From contig CAUYUJ010014187.1 of NCBI GenBank assembly GCA_963575745.1, positions 267,501 through 331,500 on the forward strand: DNA of 64,000 bases, given 5' to 3'. Below the pieces are notes generated by a model that saw only the letters and a program-made list of their open reading frames with translations, made no database searches and was not told where the DNA came from. The stretch comes from Prorocentrum cordatum (lineage: Eukaryota > Sar > Dinophyceae > Prorocentrales > Prorocentraceae). Below are positions 21,355-29,467 of this stretch, one piece after another (positions within the stretch are counted from its first letter, which is position 1; each line of letters starts with the position of its first letter). The position numbers were made by a program, and so were the translations under genes.

Positions 21355-21972
21355 GAGACGTCCCCTCGTTTCTCTCCTCCTCCTGCTTTGCTTCTTCTTC
21401 TCCTTCTCCTTCTTCCACTTCCCCTCCTCCTCTGCCTCCTCCCCTTCGCCTCCTCCTTCTGCTCCTCCTTCTCCTCGTCTTACTCCTTATTATCATCCTT
21501 CTCCTTCTCTTTCGCCTTCATCTGCTCCTTCTTCTCTTCTCCTTCTCTTCCTCTTCTTTCTCCTCCTACTCCTCCTTCTCCTTCTCTTTCGCTTTCATCT
21601 GCTCCTTCTCCTCCTTTTCCTTCTCCTCCTTCTCGTCCTCCTCCTCTTCTCCTGCTCGTCCTCCTCCTCCTCCTCATCATCATGATCATCCCCCTCGATC
21701 TTTCCGCTTCTCCTGCTCGCCATTTTCTCTCCCTCCTTCTTCCGCTCATTCTCCCTCTCCTGCTCCGTCTTCTCCTCCTCCTCCTCCTCTTCCTTAGCGT
21801 CCTCCACCTTCTTCTCCTCACTTCTTCTTTTCCTCCACGTCCCCTATGAAACCCTGCGCGCGCCGAGTGCGAGATTGCCGCGCCCGCACGCGATTGATGT
21901 ATATCGCAAGGAAGCTCTACGAGTTCCCGGTGGTAAGCAAGGTTGACGGTGAACCGCCGGTTCCCAGTTTCG
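21355..21972. repeat. Pyrimidine tract plus conserved tail, copy 2 of the composite repeat
   Basis: A CTC/CTT tract of about 480 bp (21,360-21,840) is followed by the tail GCGAGATTGCCGCGCCCGCA, CTCTACGAGTTCCCGG, AAGGTTGACGGT seen also at 10,100-10,196. Confidence 0.75.
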
Positions 21973-22261
21973 CATGGGGGGGGGCCCACAAGATCCTGCC
22001 AGCACGAATGTGTTCAGCAAAACAAGATATGCCACTCCATATTCTCCTCCTCCTCCTCCTCCTCCTCCACGTTGTCCTCCTCCCCCCCTCCTCCCACGGC
22101 CGTCACCTGCAGAGCCATTTCGTACACTCCAGCCCTCCAGAGAGTCAGCCGCCCGCGCGCCTGGCTGGGGTCCCTTTCGGGCTCCCCGGCTCGGTGGCCT
22201 GCGGCTCCTTGGCCACGCCTCGAACGGACTTTTTCGGGACCCCAGGTCGGGGGCTCGTAGA

Positions 22262-22273
22262 GGAGGACGATGA

Positions 22274-22307
<34 letters not shown>

Positions 22308-22452
22308 GATGATGATGATGATGATGATGATGACGATGATGGTGGTGGTGATGATGATGATGATGACGATGATGCTGATGATGATGATGATGATGCTGCT
22401 GCTGCTGATGATGATGATGATGAGGATGAGGATGAGGATGAGGATGAGGATG

Positions 22453-22519
<67 letters not shown>

Positions 22520-22570
22520 GGAGGAGGAGGAGGAGGAGGAGGAGGAGGAGGAGGAGGAGGAAGAGGAGGA
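22262..22570. repeat. (GAT)n / (GGA)n trinucleotide tract
   Basis: GAT repeats with GGT and GCT interruptions pass into GAGGAT and then GGA. The homopolymer Asp, Ile or Ser open frames across it are artefacts. Confidence 0.95.
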
Positions 22571-22708
22571 CCTCAGGGAGGGATCCTTCGGGAGGGGACC
22601 TCCGGGAGCCTCGGGACGGGGGTCGGCCCGAGCGCCGGATCTTGCCCGGGCCCTGCATGGCCAGGGGTGCACCGACCCGGTCTTGGGTGCAGGATCCTGC
22701 AGGATCCT

Positions 22709-22909
22709 GCAGGATCTTGCAGCAAGGGCTCCCACGAGGGCGCGAAGTTATTCGCGCTTCGCGCTTCGCGGTCCTCGTTCCTTCTCCCCCTCCTCCTCGT
22801 CCTCCTTTTCTCCCTTTGGGGGGGCGGCGCGAGAGCGCGAAGTTATTCGCGCTTCGCGCTTCCCGGAGCGCGAAACGCGAAGTTGGGAGCCCTTGTTGCA
22901 GGATCTTGC
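22709..22909. repeat. ~200-bp inverted-repeat element with internal direct repeats
   Basis: The 26-bp arms at 22,709-22,734 and 22,884-22,909 are reverse complements at 23 of 26 positions. Inside, a 28-bp sequence starting GCGCGAAGTTATTCGCGC occurs at 22,740-22,767 and again at 22,835-22,862. The size and arms fit a small non-autonomous element, but flanking target duplication was not evident. Confidence 0.6.
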
Positions 22910-23119
22910 AGAGCTTGACTGACCCGGGTCTGGGCTGACCCGGGTCAGTATAGATCCCCGATCTTCGCGGCCCCATGTCGGAGCTCTTCGTAGAGGGGGG
23001 TTAACTCCCAAGGTGGGGTTCGGGAACATAACCCGGCTGGATACGCACATGTCCTGCCTGCACCGGCTGCTTCGAGCGATCTCCCTCCAGCCCCACCTCC
23101 GCCCTGGCGCCCCACTCTT

Positions 23120-23460
23120 GCATGCCTCCCCCCGACCAGGGAGGTTGGCGGCGCAGTCCGAGCCCTGCCCTCGCCTCCCCACGGGGGGCCAGGGAGGCCG
23201 GGGAAGCGCAGCTCGGCGGCAAAGTTCGAGCCCTGCCCTCGCCGATCCACGGGGGGCCAGGGACGCCAGGGAGGCGCAGCTCGGCGGCGAAGTTCGAGCC
23301 CTAGCCTCGCCGATCGGCGATTCGGGCAGCCTGATGGTTGGCGGGAGTGGGGTTCGGAATTCGCCGAACACGTGGCGAAGTCCAGACCCTTCCCGCGCCT
23401 CCCATCGATTCGGGAGAGTAGATGGTTGGTGGAGGTAGGGTTCGGATGTCGCCACCCAGT
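23120..23460. repeat. Degenerate tandem repeat of ~70 bp
   Basis: Units share AGCTCGGCGGCRAAGTTCGAGCCCT and CCTCGCCGATC with CACGGGGGGCCAGGGA. Three to four units are visible. No gene is seen between 21,972 and 23,520. Confidence 0.6.
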
Positions 23461-23522
23461 AGACACCCGTCCTGGGTCCAGGATGTGGTGTCTACCCGTC
23501 TGGCGTGGTCAGAGGTCGAGTG

Positions 23523-23661
23523 GAGGATCGACTACAGAATTGATTTACCCAATTGATTTTTCTGTCGAGTCCATGACAACGCGTAACATGTTCGTAGGTG
23601 TCCCGAACATTCTGTACAGCTGTCGTAGAGTCGTAGAACATCCGTTCTGTAGTCGATCCTC
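23523..23661. repeat. 139-bp element with perfect 17-bp terminal inverted repeats
   Basis: GAGGATCGACTACAGAA at 23,523-23,539 is the exact reverse complement of 23,645-23,661. The interior is AT-richer than its surroundings. The structure resembles a MITE; no convincing target duplication was found. Confidence 0.6.
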
Positions 23662-24014
23662 TACCTCGTCGAGTCGTGGAACATCGTTTTTTTGTGGGGC
23701 AGAGTCGTCGAACCGTCAAGTCTGGGGGAAGCCAAGCCTGTGCATGCTTCGCCGAGTCGCGTCAAGGCCAGCTCTGGGGCGAACCCGTTCTGCAGCCGAT
23801 CCCCCGCTCGAAGAGGGGCGCGGGGCACCGAGCCCGGGCACACGGCGGGCCTCGGCCGGGGGCCGGCGCCGGCGGTCCGCGGGCGTCGCCCCGCAGGGGC
23901 CACGCGCTGCTGGTGCCGCCCGCGGCGCCCGCACCAATGAAGTCCAGCGCGGCGCAAGCGGTCGTCCTCTGCCTGTGCGAGGCGACCATCGGGCGGGCTT
24001 TCCCCCCTGGCCAT

Positions 24015-24300
24015 CCCAGGAGGGGGAGGAGGAGGAGGAGGAGGAGGGGGAGGAGGGGGAGGAGGAGGAGGAGGAGGAGGAGGAGGAGGAGGAGGAGGAG
24101 GAGGAGGGAGAAGAGGAGGAGGAGGAGGAGGCATGGGGGAGGAGGAGGAGGAGGAGGAGGAGGAGGAGGAGGGAGGAGGAGGAGGAGGAGGAGGAAATAG
24201 GAGGAGAAGGAAGGGGCAGGGGGAGGGAGGAGGGGGGAGGTTGTATGCGTATGATGAGGAGGGGGAGGAGAAAGAGCAGGAGGAGGAGGAGGAGGGTCAG
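24015..24300. repeat. (GGA)n purine tract
   Basis: GGA and GGGA repeats; the Glu/Arg/Pro homopolymer frames are artefacts. 23,662-24,015 has no recognisable gene. Confidence 0.93.
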
Positions 24301-24589
24301 TGTAATCCGAAGACTCATCAACAATGCCGGGATATACCCTCTCTCCAAGCTTCCCTTTCATAGGCCCCATACACAAGGATTCACTTCCACTGAGGGAAGT
24401 GCCCCGTTGGGAGACAGCCGTGTGAAAATCCTGCAGCGGGGCAACACCATTCTCAGGATTTCAACGTCACGAGACAACTTCACGTTGCGTCTTGACAATC
24501 CTGAAACGCGCCAGAATACCTTTCGTAGGACTTCAGCACCAGGAATCAACGTAATTGTTGCGCCCTGACGATCCTGAGTCGTTCGGGAA

Positions 24590-25140
24590 AAAACATCTGG
24601 AAACTTTACCATGGTAATCCGCGAAACTCTTGCACTTTGGTAAAACGAATGTGCGCGCCGCCAAGGCGAGAGCAACATTTTGACAACGCACCGCCCTCAA
24701 ACCGTGAAGATCTCGCAATTGTTTCAACCGAATGCGCGCGGCGCTGAGGAGAGAGCCACTTTTTGAAAACGACCGGCCCTCAATCCGTGAAGCTCCTGCT
24801 GCAATAAAACGAGTGTGCGCGGCGCTACGTCGAGAGCCACATTTTGAAAACAACCCGCCCTCAATCCGTGAAGCTCTTCCAAAATTGTAAGACGAATGAG
24901 CGCGGCGCTGAGACGATAGTCACATTTTACAGACGACCCGCCCTCAATCCGTGAAACCGCTGCATGTTTTAATACGAGTGTGCGCGGCGCTACGGGGAGA
25001 GCCACATTTTGAAAACGACGCGCCTTCACTCCGTGAAACGCTTGCTTGCACATTTTGAGACGCAATGTGCGCGGCGCTGAGGCGAGCGCCACATTTTGAA
25101 AACGACCCGTCCTCCATTTGCGAAACTGTTGCCAGTTTGT
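24590..25140. repeat. Degenerate ~80-bp tandem repeat, about 7 units
   Basis: Each unit has GTGCGCGGCGCT, CGAGAGCCACATTTTGAAAA, CGACCCGCCCTCAATCCGTG and GAARC. Divergence between units is high, so the array is old. Confidence 0.85.
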
Positions 25141-25307
25141 AAGCTTCAGGCTCAGAAGTTGTCAGGAAGTCTCAGGCGAAACGCCCGGCCCGCGCTTCCG
25201 ACCGGCCTCGGGGTACGACAATGAGGAGTTATTCATAAGCAAAAGGAACGGAGGGCGGAGAAGGCAGGAGAAGTGAGAGGGGCACGAGAGAGGAGGTGGT
25301 AGGGAGA

Positions 25308-25412
25308 GTAGGAGGAGGAGGAGGAGGAGGAGGAGGAGGAGGAGGAGGAGGAGGAGGAGGAGGAGGAGGAGGAGGAGGATGATGATGATGAGGAGGAGGA
25401 GGAGGAGGTGAC
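25308..25412. repeat. (GGA)n tract
   Basis: A nearly pure GGA run of about 75 bp is followed by GAT and GGA. Confidence 0.93.
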
Positions 25413-25544
25413 GCCAAGCGTTGAAATCTGCAATGATGCAGTTGCAAGTTGATGGAATATACCGCATGTCGTGGATGCTTGGCTTGCGCGGTGCGTTGCA
25501 TGATCCGCATCGTTTATCTCTGGGGCTGGCGGCACAGGCCATAG

Positions 25545-26030
25545 GTTGTGCCTTAGGTTGCGCCATAAGTTGCGCCCTCAGTGGCCGGTAAAAAACGCCT
25601 CCCATAGGATGCACCATAGGTTGCGCCCCTGGCGGCGATACATCCGTCTCCTATCGGTTGCGCCTCAGTCTGCGCCGTCGGCTGCCGAGAATGAAATCGT
25701 CTCCCGTCGGTTGCGCCACAGGTTGTGCCCTCGGCAGCCGAGAATGAAACCGTTGCCCATCGGTTGCGCCATAGGATGCGCCTTTTGTGGCCGAGAGTAT
25801 AACCGTCTCCTGTCGGTTGCGCCATGGGTTGCGCCGTCGGCGGCTGAGAATATTACCGTCTCCTATCGGTTGCGCCATAGGTTGCGCCCTTGGCGGCCGA
25901 TGTTACAACCGTCTCCCATCGGTTGCGCCATAGGTTGCGCCTTCTGCGGTCGGAATACAACCTTTTCCTGTCGGTTGCGCCATAGATTGCTCTTTCGGCG
26001 GCCGAGAATAAAGCTGTCTCGTGTCGGTTG
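25545..26030. repeat. 52-bp minisatellite, left part (interrupted by the copia element)
   Basis: Units of about 52 bp read ATCGGTTGCGCCATAGG, TTGCGCC, GGCGGCCGAGAAT and CCGTCTCC. CGGTTG recurs at about 25,655, 25,708, 25,761, 25,814, 25,866, 25,918, 25,971 and 26,025. The array stops at 26,030 and resumes in phase at 32,743. Confidence 0.92.
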
Positions 26031-26120
26031 TGGCAAATGTCATACCTCGTGGTTGGCATCTCTTGCGCTGTGACACCGAAGCCGTTTCGATTCGAGCCAG
26101 CGGCAGAATATCAGTTGTGA
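26031..26120 (+). repeat. 5' LTR, 90 bp
   Basis: Begins TGGCAAATGTC and ends CAGTTGTGA. It matches 32,653-32,742 except at three positions. It starts with TG but does not end in the usual CA. Confidence 0.93.
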
Positions 26121-26133
26121 TGGTAGCGGAGCC
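26121..26133 (+). promoter_or_regulatory. Primer-binding site (initiator-Met-tRNA-like)
   Basis: TGGTAGCGGAGCC immediately follows the LTR. It is complementary to a tRNA 3' end of the form CTCCGCTACCA, close to eukaryotic initiator Met tRNA, the usual primer of copia elements. Its 3' half forms a perfect stem GGAGCC/GGCTCC (26,128-26,133 with 26,138-26,143); the first ATG (26,136-26,138) overlaps the 4-nt loop. Confidence 0.75.
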
Positions 26134-26135
26134 AG

Positions 26136-26456
26136 ATGGCTCCACGGCGTAAACGCAACAGGCGCGGGAAGCGCTCAAAGGCTCGCCGAGACTCGCGGGA
26201 GGCGAGGGGCGAGCAGCGGCGCGCGGCAGCGACGCTGCGGCGGCTGCGGGAGAGGAGAGCGCGCCGGGCTGCGCGCGACCTCGCTGCGGGTAGCACCGCG
26301 CGAGAGGACGCGTCAGACCACCCCGCTGCGGGTAGCCCCGCGCGGGAGGATCCTGCTGCGGGTAGCCCTGCGCAGGAGGAGGCGGTCGACGATCCCGCTG
26401 CGGGTAGCCCCGCGTGGGACGAGACCGAGGAGGAGGTTGAGGACAGGTTCCAGTAG
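26136..26456 (+). CDS. Small basic-acidic protein of the copia element, unknown function
   Basis: The 106-residue frame starts 2 nt after the primer-binding site and ends 5 nt before the gag ATG at 26,462. Residues 1-50 are very rich in Arg, Lys and Ala (likely RNA- or DNA-binding or nuclear localising). The second half is acidic and contains four copies of a GSPA/GSTA-type unit encoded by the hairpin repeat GCGGGTAGCCCCGC (26,286-26,299, 26,328-26,341, 26,358-26,371, 26,400-26,413). I do not recognise a family. It could be a gag leader, a separate accessory protein, or a spurious frame; its exact fit between primer site and gag favours a real product. It is in a different frame from gag. Confidence 0.5.
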   Translation: MAPRRKRNRRGKRSKARRDSREARGEQRRAAATLRRLRERRARRAARDLAAGSTAREDASDHPAAGSPAREDPAAGSPAQEEAVDDPAAGSPAWDETEEEVEDRFQ

Positions 26457-26461
26457 GAGCC

Positions 26462-29458
26462 ATGGAGGCAGCCATGCAACAGATGGCTGAGACAGTGCGG
26501 CAGCTGCAGGCGCGCCAGCAGCAGCTGGAAAGTGAGTTGCAGCAGGCGCGGACGGAGGCGGCAGCAGGCCGCGGGGTTGCCGCTTCTGGGGGCGCAGGAG
26601 GTCAGGCGCCGAGGGCGCAGGCCTCTGCGAGCGTGGGGGTGGACACCAGGCTGCTAGGCAAGCCCAGCGACTTCTCCGGGGAGATGACCGCGTGGCGGGA
26701 CTGGAGCGCTGTCTTCCGGGGCTACGCTGGGGCGGCAGTCCCACGGCTCGCGTCGTTGATGAAGTCGGCTGCCGACTCGACCGATCCAGTGCCAAACGTG
26801 ACACTGACTGATCAAACGGACGCTCAAGCCAGTGCGCAGCTCTATTGGATGTTGCTCATGCTGTGCAAAGGTGCGGCGCTCAACATCGTTCTCCTCGCGG
26901 GGGACAACGAGGGGCTGGAAGCATGGCGGAAGCTAGTGGAGGAGTACGAGCCCAAGATGCGGACGCGATTCGCTGGGCAATTGATGAACGTCCTTTCCTT
27001 CTCGCTGCAGGGTGACATCCCTGAGCGCATCGCGGCGTGGGAACGTGAGATCGCCGTTTATGAGCGGGACTCGAAGAAGACCCTCGACGACGAGGTCAAG
27101 ATCGGGACGTTCTTGCTACGTCTCCCCGAATCGCTTCTCAAGGCCCACCTCTTGATGAGGGTGGACCAGCTGACGAGGTGGATCGATTTCCGGGCGGAAG
27201 TCGTAGCCATCAGCAGGTCGATCGCCATTGCGCAGGCTCAGCCGGTGCCGATGGACATCGGTGCCGTCGCCAAGGGAGACGGTCGTGGCAGGCCTGGCGG
27301 TGGTGCCAGGGGCACGGGCCGCGGCGGCCAGCACCAGCAGCAGCACGCATGTCCAAGGGGCGGCGCAACATCGCACACGAGGGCGGACTGCCCGCGCAAG
27401 GACAAGACCTGCAACAACTGTGGCAAACCTGGCCACATCGCAAGTGCGTGCAAAGCGCCAGGAGGCGCAGAACATCATCAACCACATCGTCAACCTCACC
27501 CCCATCTTCCTCAGCAGCAGCAGCAGCAAGGGCGAGGAGGAGGAGGGCCGAAAGGTAGAGGGAAGGGCAAGGACCGGGCGTGCTACAACTGCGGCCAGCC
27601 CGGGCACCTAGCCGCCCAGTGCCCCAGGCCGAAGGTCCACTCGGTGGAAGACGGCGGAAACGCGGAAGCCGCGGAGGTAGCAGCGGTTGCGGGCTACTTC
27701 GACATCGGCGCCGTCGGCGTTGACACCGAGGGCGGCCTGAAGAGTACGGGAGGGACGCGGGTAGCCCCGCTCCCTGGCCCATCGGCTTCGGATGCGGGTA
27801 GCCCCGCTTTGAACGCCGTGGGGGGGCCGCGCGTCGAGCCAGGCGAGTGGCTCGACATCGAGGTGGATTCTGGCGCGGAGGTCAGCTGCCTCCCGGTAGG
27901 CGTCGGAGCTGGCTCGTGCCCCCTCCACCCGACGAGGCTCAGCCAGAGCGGGGGGTACTACGTGGCAGCTGGGGGCGGCCGGCTGTATGGCCAGGGCGCG
28001 CGGATCCTCGGGCTGGAGGCGGGCGACGCCCACGGCCAGGCGGTCAACCTCGTCGTGCGTTTCCGCGTCATGGACATCGCCAAGGCGTTGTTGGCGACGG
28101 ACGACCTGAGCAGGTGCCAGTGGGAGACGGTGTTCCCTGCTGACGGTGGCGGGGCCTACATCCTCCGGAGAGCCTCCGGGACTCGCATCAACCTCGTGCG
28201 GAAGGGGCGGGCCTGGTACTTGAGGGTGCGCCTGAAGCCACACGAGTACTTGCCGTTCACCTCGGCGCAGGAGCTGTCCGAGGTCGCGTCGATGGAGGGC
28301 CGAGGGATTTACCCTCTCGACGCGGATGTTGGGACGGAGGCTGAGGAGGGAGCACCAGTCAAGAAGTTGGTGGCTCCCACTCGGCCGACGGCGGCTGAGC
28401 GTGAGGAGCACATCGCCGGTGGCCACGCGGTCTTCCGCACCTGGTGCCGGGAGTGCTGCGTCGGGCGTGGCCGGATGCACCGCCACACCTCTGGCGGCCC
28501 AGAGGTCAGCATCCCGGTGGTAGGTTGCGACTACGGCTACTTGAACGACAGGGGTGACGACGCCCAGGGCCAGCCGAACGCGCCCCTACTGTGCAGCAGG
28601 TGCACAGGGGATCGTTGGCTAGGAGCCGCAGTGGTCCCAGCGAAGGGGGCCGACGAGTACGCGGTGAAAGAGCTGAAGAGCGATGTCGTGGGCAGCGGCT
28701 TCGACGAGGGTATCCTCAGGAGCGACGGCGAGGCGTCCATTGTGGCGCTGAAGACGTCGGTTGCGGCGGCGCTCAAGCTCGAGGGCGTGCGCGTGAAGCT
28801 GGAGGAGTCCGCCGGGTACGACTCGCAGGGCAACGGCCTCGCAGAGGCCGCCGTGCGCGAGGTGAAAGACGCCGTGCGGACCAATCTGGCGTGCCTGACG
28901 GTGCGGTACGGCCAGAGCTTCGACGGACAGCACCCCATTATCCCTTGGTTGGTGAAGTATTCGGTTGCGATGATCAATCGCGTGCGCCGCGGGGCCGATG
29001 GCAAGACGGCCTTCGAGCTTCGCAAGGGGCGCGGTTTCGCTAGAGCCCTTCCGGCTTTTGGAGAGAAGGTGCTCTTCATGATCCCAGGTGTGACCAAGGC
29101 TCCGGCCCGGGTCGAGCCTCGCTGGGAGGATGGCGTGTTCTTGGGCCTGCCTGATCGGAGCGACGAGCTCTACGTAGGCACATCCAGGAGCATGCGCAAA
29201 GTGAGGGCGGCGCGAAGGCGCGAGGCGACGGAGCGTTACGACGTGGCGTTCCTGAACACCGTCACTGCTCGTCCGTGGGGCGGGCCACGGAGCTTGAGGG
29301 CTCCAACGCGAGTCATTTTACCTGACTTGCCAGCTCCGGCGGTGGATGCCGAGGAGGCGCCTACGGCGACCCGCCGGGCTTACCTCTTGAAGAAGGACTT
29401 CGTGAAGCATGGGTTCGCGCAGGGATGCCCTGGCTGCAGGGCGATCGCCGAGAATTAG
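26462..29458 (+). CDS. Copia Gag-protease-integrase polyprotein
   Basis: 998 residues. A short coiled coil at 5-35 is followed by a UBN2-like gag core (about 62-275). One degenerate CCHC knuckle (second Cys replaced by Gly, about 297-310) precedes two intact ones, CNNCGKPGHIASAC at 317-330 and CYNCGQPGHLAAQC at 374-387. The aspartic protease has DSGA at D469. The integrase has an HHCC zinc site (H650, H655, C662, C665) and a core with D690, D755 and E795; the last spacing is slightly longer than the usual D35E. Two hairpin repeats, encoding GSPA-like residues, lie between gag and protease (27,757-27,770 and 27,794-27,807). The frame ends in TAG followed by CGG, and the next open segment is in the same frame 9 nt later. 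All catalytic residues seen are intact. Confidence 0.9.
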   Translation: MEAAMQQMAETVRQLQARQQQLESELQQARTEAAAGRGVAASGGAGGQAPRAQASASVGVDTRLLGKPSDFSGEMTAWRDWSAVFRGYAGAAVPRLASLMKSAADSTDPVPNVTLTDQTDAQASAQLYWMLLMLCKGAALNIVLLAGDNEGLEAWRKLVEEYEPKMRTRFAGQLMNVLSFSLQGDIPERIAAWEREIAVYERDSKKTLDDEVKIGTFLLRLPESLLKAHLLMRVDQLTRWIDFRAEVVAISRSIAIAQAQPVPMDIGAVAKGDGRGRPGGGARGTGRGGQHQQQHACPRGGATSHTRADCPRKDKTCNNCGKPGHIASACKAPGGAEHHQPHRQPHPHLPQQQQQQGRGGGGPKGRGKGKDRACYNCGQPGHLAAQCPRPKVHSVEDGGNAEAAEVAAVAGYFDIGAVGVDTEGGLKSTGGTRVAPLPGPSASDAGSPALNAVGGPRVEPGEWLDIEVDSGAEVSCLPVGVGAGSCPLHPTRLSQSGGYYVAAGGGRLYGQGARILGLEAGDAHGQAVNLVVRFRVMDIAKALLATDDLSRCQWETVFPADGGGAYILRRASGTRINLVRKGRAWYLRVRLKPHEYLPFTSAQELSEVASMEGRGIYPLDADVGTEAEEGAPVKKLVAPTRPTAAEREEHIAGGHAVFRTWCRECCVGRGRMHRHTSGGPEVSIPVVGCDYGYLNDRGDDAQGQPNAPLLCSRCTGDRWLGAAVVPAKGADEYAVKELKSDVVGSGFDEGILRSDGEASIVALKTSVAAALKLEGVRVKLEESAGYDSQGNGLAEAAVREVKDAVRTNLACLTVRYGQSFDGQHPIIPWLVKYSVAMINRVRRGADGKTAFELRKGRGFARALPAFGEKVLFMIPGVTKAPARVEPRWEDGVFLGLPDRSDELYVGTSRSMRKVRAARRREATERYDVAFLNTVTARPWGGPRSLRAPTRVILPDLPAPAVDAEEAPTATRRAYLLKKDFVKHGFAQGCPGCRAIAEN

Positions 29459-29467
29459 CGGGCGCAG

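Noticed and set aside
22014-22976. Asp-, Ile- or Ser-rich open frames
   Set aside because: They arise from the (GAT)n and (GGA)n tract; other frames of the same DNA are equally open.
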